This document shows positions 33,492 through 40,850 of a DNA stretch of 49,750 nucleotides, piece after piece. The position numbers and the translations under genes are program-made. Each line of letters starts with the position of its first letter. Position 1 is the first letter of the stretch. Below the pieces are notes generated by a model. The model was given only the letters and a program-made list of their open reading frames with translations. It had not been told where the DNA came from and searched no databases. Origin of the DNA: an uncultured bacterium (GTDB taxonomy: Bacteria > Cyanobacteriota > Vampirovibrionia > Gastranaerophilales > Gastranaerophilaceae). The stretch lies in the NCBI GenBank assembly GCA_949035555.1, contig CAROLD010000015.1, positions 1 through 49,750 of the forward strand, in the 5' to 3' direction.

Positions 33492-34017
33492 ATTTCTTAA
33501 CCTCATTTCACTTTGGGCATTACCTGTCATTTTAATTACAGTTTTAACAATGGGACTTGTTAAAAAAGTGCCAATTTATGAAGAATTTACGGACGGTGCG
33601 AAAGACGGTTTTAAAGTTGCAGTAAAAATAATACCTTATCTTGTTGCAATTATTGTTGGAATTTCAATGTTCAGAGCAAGCGGAGCAATTGAAGTTATCG
33701 CCGGATGGCTCGCACCTGTTTTGACAAAATTTAATATACCGTCAGACACATTACCTCTAATGATTGTACGTTCACTTTCAGGATCAGGAGCTTTAGGAAT
33801 TTTTTCTGATATTGCAAATAATTCAGGTCCCGATTCGTACGCAACAAAGCTTGCCGCAGTAATGGTCGGAAGCAGTGAAACAACCTTCTATGTACTTGCC
33901 GTTTATTTTGGTGCGGTTGGAATTACTAAAATTCGTTATGCTCTAATTGTCGGACTAATTGCTGATTTTATCGGAATTGTTGCAGCAATTTTGGTGTGTA
34001 ATTGCATGTTTGCATAG
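33484..34017 (+). CDS. spmB: SpmB-like membrane protein with Gate domain
   Basis: A 177-residue membrane protein, partner of SpmA. Visible features are EGAKDGFKVAVKIIPYL-like segment (DGAKDGFKVAVKIIPYLVAI), FRASGAIEV, RSLSGSGALGIFSDI and SSETTFYVLAVYFGAVGI, which are typical of SpmB. The start is ATG 33484, with AAAGGTGG six bases upstream; an in-frame GTG at 33475 lies inside that site. It overlaps spmA by eight bases, so the two are coupled. Its last 50 bases overlap the converging zinc-ribbon gene on the other strand. No sporulation genes are in the window. Confidence 0.88.
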   Translation: MTKFLNLISLWALPVILITVLTMGLVKKVPIYEEFTDGAKDGFKVAVKIIPYLVAIIVGISMFRASGAIEVIAGWLAPVLTKFNIPSDTLPLMIVRSLSGSGALGIFSDIANNSGPDSYATKLAAVMVGSSETTFYVLAVYFGAVGITKIRYALIVGLIADFIGIVAAILVCNCMFA

Positions 34018-34348
34018 CATCCATCCAGCTTTGAGTGTATTCGGTTATTTCATTTTCTACAATTTTTCGTACCACAATTGCGTAGTTTATATTAATACAA
34101 TCAAGTTTGTCGATTTCTTCAACCTTATACATTTTACTTCCGCAATTGTGGCAAAAATCTTCTTCCGGCACAACTTCACCATTACGAATTGTGGCTCTCT
34201 CTTTTACTCCACAGCACGCACATCTGGTAATATACCAGCGATTTTCCACCAGTTCCCCGCAATCAGGGCAATATCCGATATCGTCTTCTAAAGGAACTTT
34301 CGGATGTGTACATTTTTTATTAAGACTAAATAAATCACTCCATTGCAT
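33968..34348 (-). CDS. Small multi-zinc-ribbon protein (126 aa)
   Basis: A soluble protein with three Cys pairs: CPDCG near 28, CACCG near 45 and CHNCG near 67, arranged like rubredoxin or zinc-ribbon knuckles, plus an early Cys-His (KKCTHPK). It would bind one or two zinc ions and may contact nucleic acid or protein; no family was named with confidence. The C-terminal 50 residues lack Cys. It ends inside spmB on the opposite strand (50-base antisense overlap), so the last residues of both proteins are encoded by the same DNA. Confidence 0.65.
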   Translation of the reverse strand: MQWSDLFSLNKKCTHPKVPLEDDIGYCPDCGELVENRWYITRCACCGVKERATIRNGEVVPEEDFCHNCGSKMYKVEEIDKLDCININYAIVVRKIVENEITEYTQSWMDAMQTCNYTPKLLQQFR

Positions 34349-34398
34349 ATTTATTTTTTAACAATAAATTTTAATAAGTCAATATTTCGCTCGGAGTT

Positions 34399-34428
34399 TT
34401 ATTTTAAAATTTCTTTAAATATTTCCAT
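34399..34428 (-). pseudogene. Remnant of a small gene start (similar to gene at 47890)
   Basis: On the minus strand, ATG 34428 is followed by only nine codons (MEIFKEILK) and a stop. The segment from the ribosome-binding site AAAGGTAAAG through codon seven matches the start of the 54-residue gene at 47890 in 33 of 36 positions (my hand alignment). After codon seven the similarity ends. It looks like the 5' stub of a duplicated copy, placed divergently to the HTH gene at 34456 as in the full locus at 47568-48054. Confidence 0.4.
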
Positions 34429-34455
34429 AACTTTACCTTTTTAGCAATAGAAAAT

Positions 34456-34602
34456 ATGACAATGACTGAACTAGCTCATAGAATAAATACTTCTGTAAAT
34501 AATCTTTCAAATAAGTTAAGAAATAAAACTATTCCTTTTGATAAGGTTGAAGAAATTGCAGATTTGCTTGGATATGATATTGAGTTTAAAAAAAGACAAT
34601 AA
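34456..34602 (+). CDS. Small HTH protein (48 aa), probably 5'-truncated copy
   Basis: A 48-residue protein containing a helix-turn-helix-like region (TELAHRINTSVNNLSNKLR) and ending EEIADLLGYDIEFKKRQ. The C-terminus is nearly identical to that of the minus-strand protein at 47568-47777 (EIADLLGYDIEFKKRK), so they are paralogs. The reading frame is open upstream (LAIEN before the Met) but has no start codon, and no ribosome-binding site precedes ATG 34456, suggesting loss of the first 15-20 codons. It is followed three bases later by a strong hairpin. XRE-type DNA binding is likely; expression is doubtful. Confidence 0.55.
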   Translation: MTMTELAHRINTSVNNLSNKLRNKTIPFDKVEEIADLLGYDIEFKKRQ

Positions 34603-34604
34603 AC

Positions 34605-34645
34605 AACAAAGCGGGGCGGGAATTTCATTCCCGCCCCGCTTTGTT
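34605..34645. terminator. GC-rich bidirectional hairpin terminator
   Basis: A perfect 19-bp stem (34605-34623 with 34627-34645) with loop TTC. The inner stem GGCGGGAAT and loop are identical to those of the hairpin at 47534-47566. It sits between the small HTH gene (plus) and the end of the transporter gene (minus). T runs are short on both sides. Confidence 0.82.
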
Positions 34646-34650
34646 AAAAC

Positions 34651-35985
34651 TTAGTGCAAATATTTAAAATATAAATATATTGAACTTAATAGAAGTGAAA
34701 CAAATGTAACCAATGCACCGTATTTCATAAATCTCAAGAATGAAATCTTATGACCTTTAGATGCCGCAGTTTCGCTGACAAGAACATTTGCAGCCGCACC
34801 AATAATAGTTAAGTTACCGCCTAAGCAAGCACCCAAGGACAATGCCCACCATAGTGCATGAGTTTGACCGGTGATTGCGTTAGGATTTGCAGGACTGATT
34901 AATTCTTCAATTAGCGGAGCCATTGTTGCTGTGTAAGGAATGTTATCAATAATACCTGATAATATACCTGATGCCCAAAGAATAATCATTGTTGCGGCAT
35001 TCAAGCTTCCGTGGGTTAAAATAATTAACTGATCAGCAAGATATTTAATACCTCCATTTGCTTCAAAACCGCCGATAATTATGAACAAACCAATAAAGAA
35101 GAATATAGTTAACCATTCAACATCTCTATAAATTTCTTTTGGTTTTTCAAATAATAATAGGAATGATGCACCGGCAACAGCAAACACGAATGCTGAAATA
35201 TGTGTAATATCGTGAGTAATAAATCCTAAAATAACTAGTGCAAGGGTAATTACAGATCTAATCATTAAGTTTTTGTCGGTAATTGTTTTAGAGTTATCAA
35301 GATTAGCAATATGTTCCATTTTTTCAGGAGTAGCTTTTAAACCTTTTCTGAATAAGAAAACCAATAAACTAATAGCGACAAAGAAGATTACAGCAACAAC
35401 AGGAGAAAGCTCCTTTACAAAATCCATAAAACTTAATCCTGCTCTGGTACCAATAATAATATTTGGCGGATCTCCAATTAATGTAGCTGTACCACCAATA
35501 TTAGAAGCCAAAACTTCTGTAATCAAAAACGGAATAGGATCTGTATCAAATTCTTTTGCAATAACAAAAGTAATAGGCATCATAAGAACAACAGTAGTAA
35601 CGTTGTCCAAAAATGCTGATGCAATTGCAGTAAATGCTGCAAGTGCAAATAAAACAGTTTTTGGATGACCTTTAGTTGCTTTCAACAAATTAAGTGCCAT
35701 CCATTTGAACACGCCGCTTCTGCTGGCAATGTTCACAATAATCATCATACCGATAAGTAAGAAAATTACTTCAAAATCGACATGTTCAAAAACCCCTTTT
35801 ACATAAGTCATTTTTGCTTCATCCATATGACCTGTAAGAGGAATTAATCCAAGAAGCATTGTCAAAGAAGCTCCAACAAGTGCGACTACAGATTTTTGAA
35901 TTTTTTCACTGGCAATGAAAATATATGCAATTAAAAGAATTGCACCAGAAATAATCATGCCATGCGATTGAATAAAATCTAACAT
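34651..35985 (-). CDS. ArsB/NhaD-type ion transporter (IT superfamily)
   Basis: A 444-residue integral membrane protein with eleven or so hydrophobic helices. Family-like segments are SGVFKWMALNLLKATKG, FLDNVTTVVLMMPITFV, GGTATLIGDPPNIIIG, SGIIDNIPYTATMAPLI and GACLGGNLTIIGAAANVLVSE. The repeated LxDN(V/I)..T and GG(T/N)xT(L/I)IG(D/A) motifs are hallmarks of the ArsB/NhaD/DASS group. Substrate could be Na+/H+ exchange, arsenite, or an organic anion; sequence alone does not decide, and no ars genes are adjacent. The gene stands alone, with a hairpin at its end. Confidence 0.85.
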   Translation of the reverse strand: MLDFIQSHGMIISGAILLIAYIFIASEKIQKSVVALVGASLTMLLGLIPLTGHMDEAKMTYVKGVFEHVDFEVIFLLIGMMIIVNIASRSGVFKWMALNLLKATKGHPKTVLFALAAFTAIASAFLDNVTTVVLMMPITFVIAKEFDTDPIPFLITEVLASNIGGTATLIGDPPNIIIGTRAGLSFMDFVKELSPVVAVIFFVAISLLVFLFRKGLKATPEKMEHIANLDNSKTITDKNLMIRSVITLALVILGFITHDITHISAFVFAVAGASFLLLFEKPKEIYRDVEWLTIFFFIGLFIIIGGFEANGGIKYLADQLIILTHGSLNAATMIILWASGILSGIIDNIPYTATMAPLIEELISPANPNAITGQTHALWWALSLGACLGGNLTIIGAAANVLVSETAASKGHKISFLRFMKYGALVTFVSLLLSSIYLYFKYLH

Positions 35986-36030
35986 CTTTATTTCTCCCTT
36001 TATACAGGGTCAATTATAACATAAACAATC

Positions 36031-36684
36031 TTACATAGCGATAAAAATCATTACAAAAAGTGCTATAACCAACGACACACCAACAACTATCCAGAATATT
36101 GAAACTCCCTGTTTATCTGTATCTGACTGCATTGTATAAACTTGTTTTTTAAGAGCAGTTTTTTTAGTCGAAGTTTTAGTTTTTCTTTTAGTAAATGTTT
36201 TTTGTTTTTCTTCGGTGTAGCGTTCGGCAAGACTTTTTTTTGATTTTTTACCCGTAACCAATAATTCAGTATCATAACGAAGTTTTAAAAGGTTAGGCTT
36301 AGCCTTCTTATTATAAACAGCATAATTCAAGCCGACTTCAAATGCACGCTGAAGACATTCAAGCGCAGCCATACCGTCTTTTTTTACTTTCTCGGCGTGA
36401 ACAGAAGTATTACCATGCTTTTTCAAAAAATATAAATCATTTATAAATTCTTTCTCCTGATCTGCACCTTGGGATTTATCTTTTAAGGTTGCAAGCATTT
36501 CATCAAATGTATTTTCACTTGTGCGATTTCTGCCCAGCACTTTTTTACAGACATGTTCGCCAAACCGTCTTGTCTGTCCCATGCATTGCTCAAAATATTC
36601 ATCTCTGTATAATTTTTCGGCTTCGGTTATTATTTCAAATAAATTTTTATCAACCGATTTTAGAAAATCAAAATTAGTAGCCAT
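36031..36684 (-). CDS. DUF4145-like domain protein with C-terminal membrane anchor
   Basis: A 217-residue protein. The N-terminal 120 residues resemble the DUF4145 helical domain also found at the N-terminus of some type I restriction subunits: an EQCMGQTRRFGEHVCKKVL helix followed by DLYFLKKHGNTSVH, where the GN-x-x-x-H pattern is typical. A basic, Lys/Thr-rich linker (about 145-185) follows, and the last 22 residues are a hydrophobic helix (SIFWIVVGVSLVIALFVMIFI), so it is probably tail-anchored with the domain in the cytosol. It lies between a transporter and pgi on the same strand. No restriction genes are nearby; function unknown. Confidence 0.65.
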   Translation of the reverse strand: MATNFDFLKSVDKNLFEIITEAEKLYRDEYFEQCMGQTRRFGEHVCKKVLGRNRTSENTFDEMLATLKDKSQGADQEKEFINDLYFLKKHGNTSVHAEKVKKDGMAALECLQRAFEVGLNYAVYNKKAKPNLLKLRYDTELLVTGKKSKKSLAERYTEEKQKTFTKRKTKTSTKKTALKKQVYTMQSDTDKQGVSIFWIVVGVSLVIALFVMIFIAM

Positions 36685-36724
36685 AATAAAATCCTATAAT
36701 TTACAAACTGTTAAGTCATCAACT

Positions 36725-36762
36725 AAAAAGCGGATACTTTTATAAATAAAAGTATCCGCTTT
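36725..36762 (-). terminator. Terminator after pgi
   Basis: AAAGCGGATACTTTTA (36727-36742) and TAAAAGTATCCGCTTT (36747-36762) pair exactly; the A run at 36725-36729 reads as T on the minus strand, 18 bases downstream of the pgi stop. Confidence 0.9.
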
Positions 36763-36780
36763 AGAATTTATTATATCAAA

Positions 36781-38082
36781 TTATTCAGAAATTCTACCCG
36801 GAACAACAACTCCACCTTTTAAATTCTTTTTGTAGAATTCAACGTGTGGTTGAAGTACACTATCAAGAACTTCAGGGAATTCAGTACCTGACATAATTTT
36901 TTCAACGATTTCTTGGTATACAGTAGCAAATGCTCTTAACTGAGTTAAAGCACCTGCAGCTGCAGGAGTTAAACCCATACCTAAAGTTTTAGCTGTTTCT
37001 AAGAAGAAAGCACCTGTAACTTCATAAGATTTTGTTAATGCATCAATATAGCTTTCAGCATTTTCTCTGCAAACACCATTATCTTGAGGAACAGTTAACG
37101 CAAAAACAAGTTTATTTGCAGGATTAAAGTGAGCTTCTGCTGAGTGGTGCATTGCATCAGGAACTTTTGCTACCTGTTTTAATGTATCTTTTACTGATTC
37201 ATTCTGCATTTGAGCGTGCCAGTAAACAGTGTTTTCAAAAATTGAACCCATATACTGATGAACAGAAGCAGAAATACCGTCCATTTTTGCATCAGCCCAG
37301 AAGATACCTTCTTTTAATGCAATGTTAACATCTAAATCAACTGTTAAAGATTCAGTAGAAACTTCTTGAGCAGCATTCAACATTGTAACCATATCTTCTT
37401 TTTTCATACCTGCAAATGCAAGAGTGAATAAAGCGTGATCATCAAATGCTGAAAATCTTCCGCCTACATCATCGTGAATAAACAAGTCGCCTAACCAACC
37501 GTTTTCATTTGAAGTTCTTCTAAGTTCAGATTTTTCAGCATTGCCGTCAGTAACTGCAATAAAGTGTTTGTTCGCTGCAACTTTTGCTTCATCTTCAGAT
37601 TTACCTTGTGCTTTATAACCTTCGATTAACATATTTAAAATTCTTAAGAAACCATCTTTAGTTTCAAAAGTTGAACCTGATTTTGAAGCAATAAGGTAGT
37701 TAGATGACATAACATCATTTCCCAATCTGCATAAAAATCTTTCAAAACTAGATGAGTCAACATCTGAATAAAATTCAACAACATCTTGTCTAATGTTTAG
37801 ACCATTAATTGATAGCATATGTTCAACAGTATGTTTTGAACCGCCGATACCCATAACGCTAAGTTTAGAAGCTCCGGTTTGATTTTTTAAATCTTCTGCA
37901 AGAGTATAAATTTCGTCAACTCTTTTTGCCTGTTCAGATGGTAAGTTTACCCAGTTCAAGAATTGACCTTTTTGATTTGCGCGAGAAGAAAATTCGCTAA
38001 CAAATTCTGAAATTTTTGATGAATATTTGCCAAAATCTACACCTGAGAATTTAGCTGTAACGTTTGAATTTTTTGTCAACAT
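36781..38082 (-). CDS. pgi: Glucose-6-phosphate isomerase
   Basis: A 433-residue SIS-fold isomerase. Recognisable segments are SVMGIGGSKHTVEHM near 75-90, ASKSGSTFETKDGFL near 130-147, the region GGRFSAFDDHALFTLAFAG near 205-225 and SAEAHFNPANKLVFAL near 310. It interconverts glucose-6-phosphate and fructose-6-phosphate. The length is that of the short bacterial form. GAAAGGGG precedes the ATG. It is a single-gene unit with its own terminator. The match is divergent enough that a bifunctional or phosphosugar isomerase relative cannot be fully excluded. Confidence 0.88.
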   Translation of the reverse strand: MLTKNSNVTAKFSGVDFGKYSSKISEFVSEFSSRANQKGQFLNWVNLPSEQAKRVDEIYTLAEDLKNQTGASKLSVMGIGGSKHTVEHMLSINGLNIRQDVVEFYSDVDSSSFERFLCRLGNDVMSSNYLIASKSGSTFETKDGFLRILNMLIEGYKAQGKSEDEAKVAANKHFIAVTDGNAEKSELRRTSNENGWLGDLFIHDDVGGRFSAFDDHALFTLAFAGMKKEDMVTMLNAAQEVSTESLTVDLDVNIALKEGIFWADAKMDGISASVHQYMGSIFENTVYWHAQMQNESVKDTLKQVAKVPDAMHHSAEAHFNPANKLVFALTVPQDNGVCRENAESYIDALTKSYEVTGAFFLETAKTLGMGLTPAAAGALTQLRAFATVYQEIVEKIMSGTEFPEVLDSVLQPHVEFYKKNLKGGVVVPGRISE

Positions 38083-38152
38083 TCTAACCCCTTTCTTATG
38101 TTGTACGCCTACAAGTAATATTCTACTATAAAAAAATAATATTTAACAAGTA

Positions 38153-38181
38153 TGGACAGGATTTCCCCGACAAGATATAAT
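38153..38181 (+). promoter_or_regulatory. Candidate sigma-70 promoter for receiver-domain gene
   Basis: TGGACA (38153-38158), a 17-base spacer and a perfect TATAAT (38176-38181), 19 bases before the start codon. Confidence 0.6.
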
Positions 38182-38200
38182 TATAAAAAAGGAAAATATT

Positions 38201-38587
38201 ATGCCAAAAATTTTAATAGTAGATGATGTTCCCGGATGGGTTAGATTTCACAAAAACAATATTGAGTATCTTAAAATTGCTAATCTGGAAATAGATAGTG
38301 CAAATTCAGCACTGGAAGGGCTTTCAAAAATTGAAGCTTCGATTGATTCCCCATATGATGTAATATTTACGGATTTACAGATGGAATCTAATTTCTTACC
38401 AATGCTTGCTGGTGAATGGTTTGTAAAACAGATTAAAACATACAAAGAATACAAAAATTCACGAATAGTAATAGTTTCGGCATCCCCTTCAATAGAAAGA
38501 ATTGCACAGAGAAACGAAGTAGAATTTCTGCCAAAAACAGTTGTACGAAACTCTGATGCCGAAAATTACCGCAAATTTTTACCGTAA
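38201..38587 (+). CDS. Stand-alone response-regulator receiver domain
   Basis: A 128-residue CheY-like protein with all key residues: acidic pair Asp8-Asp9, phospho-acceptor Asp58 (DVIFTDLQME), the Ser/Thr switch at Ser93 (IVSAS) and Lys112 (FLPKTV). There is no output domain, so it probably acts by protein contact. AAAAAGGAAAA precedes the ATG and a good promoter lies upstream. No histidine kinase or chemotaxis gene is in the window, so the partner is unknown. Its last nine bases overlap the converging aldolase-like gene. Confidence 0.9.
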   Translation: MPKILIVDDVPGWVRFHKNNIEYLKIANLEIDSANSALEGLSKIEASIDSPYDVIFTDLQMESNFLPMLAGEWFVKQIKTYKEYKNSRIVIVSASPSIERIAQRNEVEFLPKTVVRNSDAENYRKFLP

Positions 38588-39289
38588 TTTCTCAAGCAAA
38601 ATTTTCAAATCAAGATTTCCGCCGCAGCGCCCCATACCCTCAAACGTTGTATCAATAGAATAAGCACCGAGCTCAACAGCATTTAGAGAGTTTTCAAGAG
38701 CCAGCCCCGAATTATTATGCCCGTGAAAACTAATTTTATCATAGCCTAAAATTTTCAACTTATTATAGTAATTTTCAACATCCTGCGGAGTAATTGTACC
38801 GTAGCTGTCCGCGAAATAAAGACTTTCCAATACATTTTTATTCATCCATTCAAATAATTTGATAAAACCGTTTGCATCAACATTTGAAATATCCATCAAC
38901 TGTACAAAAATTTTATAATTACGTTCGTGCAAAATTTCTGCAAATTTTAAGGTTTCATCAATTTTATCAGGATGACAAGCAATTCTTACAAAATCAACAA
39001 AATCGTTTTGAGCATCAAGAAAATCCTCCTCAGAAAATCTTTTTGTATCAGTCATTACACCAATTTGAAGATTCCTCTTATTTTTAAAAAACTTTTCCAG
39101 AAAATCAGGACTGCATTTATAAAATCGACCTTTACCATCAATATCAAAGTGATTTCTATAACCGATTTCATAATAAGTTACTTTATTATCATTAAGGAAT
39201 CTCATATGATTAAAAACAAAGTCATCATCAAAATTCCAGTTGGTAATATGCCCGCCATCACGCGTTGTACAGTCCAGTATCTTAGTCAT
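38579..39289 (-). CDS. HMGL/DRE-TIM-type aldolase-like protein (short form)
   Basis: A 236-residue TIM-barrel protein of the HMG-CoA lyase-like group. The start LDCTTRDGGHITNW corresponds to the metal-binding TLRDGG motif, and FHGHNNSGLALENSLNAVELGA provides the HxH metal pair, followed by DTTFEGMGRCGGN. Related annotated enzymes include 4-hydroxy-2-oxovalerate aldolase and homocitrate/isopropylmalate synthases, but those have extra C-terminal domains missing here; this one is the bare barrel. Substrate unknown. It overlaps the receiver-domain gene by nine bases (tail to tail) and is divergent from a radical SAM gene 92 bases away, a pairing that might be functional. Confidence 0.75.
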   Translation of the reverse strand: MTKILDCTTRDGGHITNWNFDDDFVFNHMRFLNDNKVTYYEIGYRNHFDIDGKGRFYKCSPDFLEKFFKNKRNLQIGVMTDTKRFSEEDFLDAQNDFVDFVRIACHPDKIDETLKFAEILHERNYKIFVQLMDISNVDANGFIKLFEWMNKNVLESLYFADSYGTITPQDVENYYNKLKILGYDKISFHGHNNSGLALENSLNAVELGAYSIDTTFEGMGRCGGNLDLKILLEKLR

Positions 39290-39381
39290 AAGTGTATTTT
39301 AACATGAAATTATTTACCATGGAGGGTAATTTATTTTAATCTTTGGAAGTTTAACATGATTTTAAACAGGGAGGAGCTATT

Positions 39382-40239
39382 ATGAAGAGTAATATTTTTC
39401 AATCAGAAGTTATAAATATGAAAGAACTGAACAATTTGTTCATTGAAATGACAGCTAAAAGCTGTAATCAACACTGCAAACACTGCTATATCGATTTTCC
39501 TCAATATAAAAAAGTTCATGATTTTATTGATATGGAAACAATAAAACAAGCGCTGAACGACACAACTCTTGAAAACATAGAGTGCATATATCTGACAGGG
39601 GCAGAACCTATGACACACCCTGATTTTAATGCAATTTTAAGACTATGCCTTAAACGTTCTAATGTTTGTATTTGCACAAACGGTTCATTCATTAATGAGA
39701 AAAAAGCTCGTTTTTTAAAAAAAGTAGAGGAAGAATCTGTAAACGAACTTATTTTCAAAATAAGCATTGATCACTTTGATGAAATCAAAAACGATGATGT
39801 AAGATACCGTGGCGCGTTTCGTCAAGCCGTTTTCGCTATTAGACATCTTTTAAAATATAATTTCAATCCTATTATTGCGGTTACAAATTTTCACAAACTA
39901 AGTGTAGAAGAATTGCATCAGGGATTTGCAAACTTATTTACAAAAAACCATTTTGATATGGACACCAGCAATCTTCAAATTGTTCCTTGGCACGATAAAA
40001 ATTCAAACTTTGACGGCGAAATAGAAGGCGGCTGGGAAAAACTGGATTGCGAATGCGGAAGAATACTTACAGCAGGCGGTGTTTATACCTGTCCGTTTTT
40101 AGCAAACGACTACCGCGGCAGATGTGGAGGCTCTTTTAACGATTACACTAAAAAAAGCTCGCTGGAAACGAGCTTTTGTAAAACTTGTATTAAATCCGGA
40201 AAACAAATTTTCGGGATAGATTTCTCTCAATTTGAATAA
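39382..40239 (+). CDS. Radical SAM protein with C-terminal Cys cluster
   Basis: A 285-residue radical SAM enzyme. The CxxxCxxC cluster motif is Cys28-Cys32-Cys35 (CNQHCKHCYIDFP), followed by YLTGAEPMTHPDF (the GGE-like SAM-binding strand) near 72. The C-terminus has further Cys (DCECGRILTAGGVYTCPF, RGRCGG, SFCKTC), which suggests an auxiliary Fe-S cluster of SPASM/twitch type. Such proteins often modify peptides or sugars. GGGAGGAG precedes the ATG, the strongest ribosome-binding site in this region. No peptide substrate gene with a Cys- or Gly-rich core is seen next to it. Product unknown. Confidence 0.85.
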   Translation: MKSNIFQSEVINMKELNNLFIEMTAKSCNQHCKHCYIDFPQYKKVHDFIDMETIKQALNDTTLENIECIYLTGAEPMTHPDFNAILRLCLKRSNVCICTNGSFINEKKARFLKKVEEESVNELIFKISIDHFDEIKNDDVRYRGAFRQAVFAIRHLLKYNFNPIIAVTNFHKLSVEELHQGFANLFTKNHFDMDTSNLQIVPWHDKNSNFDGEIEGGWEKLDCECGRILTAGGVYTCPFLANDYRGRCGGSFNDYTKKSSLETSFCKTCIKSGKQIFGIDFSQFE

Positions 40240-40827
40240 TTATTTTTGTGCGTACAATTTAACTTTGAAATTGATTAACAAAACTCTTTTATTCTTTTTA
40301 TATGGTACGATTTCTACAGATTGAAGATCTAAGAAGTGATCGTGTTTATACATTTCTTTTAAGAAATTGTCATAACTTGAATAATCCGAAATCATTTCCA
40401 TGTTCAAACGAGCAACATTATATTTTTCTTTTGCACCTTGAACAAAGTTATCATCTGTAGGATCGTAATCATATTTAATAGATCTAACTTTAATTTGATT
40501 AGCTCGAACTAACTGAAGAATTTCTGCAAATTCACCTGCGATTACAGCTTCGGTGTCCATTCCGCTTTCAATAGGCTTATAGAACGGTTTTCGACTTTTT
40601 TTATTGTCTGCTTCTTTAGCTTTTTGTTCAGCTTCTTTTCTTTTATATTCCTCTAATTTAGTAGTTTTTTCCTGAATAGTTGCTTCTTTTTGAGCTATTT
40701 CATCTTTAACTGCCATATAACTTTGAACGTTTGTAGCAATTTGAGAGCCTAAATAGCATACACCCCCAAGTGTAACAAATAACAATAGTATTGGTATTAA
40801 AAATGGTTTTAATTTTTCACTGTTCAT
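40240..40827 (-). CDS. PilO-like type IV pilus assembly protein
   Basis: A 195-residue protein with one N-terminal membrane helix (IPILLLFVTLGGVCYLGSQIA), a coiled coil (about 38-75, KEATIQEKTTKLEEYKRKEA) and a C-terminal alpha/beta domain, the architecture of PilO. It lies 23 bases downstream of the PilM-N fusion gene on the same strand, which is the usual pilM-pilN-pilO order. In the family, PilN and PilO form a periplasmic heterodimer aligned with the pilus machine. Sequence identity to known PilO is weak, so the call rests on architecture and context. It ends immediately next to the radical SAM gene. Confidence 0.7.
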   Translation of the reverse strand: MNSEKLKPFLIPILLLFVTLGGVCYLGSQIATNVQSYMAVKDEIAQKEATIQEKTTKLEEYKRKEAEQKAKEADNKKSRKPFYKPIESGMDTEAVIAGEFAEILQLVRANQIKVRSIKYDYDPTDDNFVQGAKEKYNVARLNMEMISDYSSYDNFLKEMYKHDHFLDLQSVEIVPYKKNKRVLLINFKVKLYAQK

Positions 40828-40850
40828 TTATTCAATTCCTTTAAGATTAA

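Noticed and set aside
39382..40239. Peptide-modifying (RiPP) cluster around the radical SAM gene
   Set aside because: No small precursor gene, peptidase or ABC exporter is next to it.
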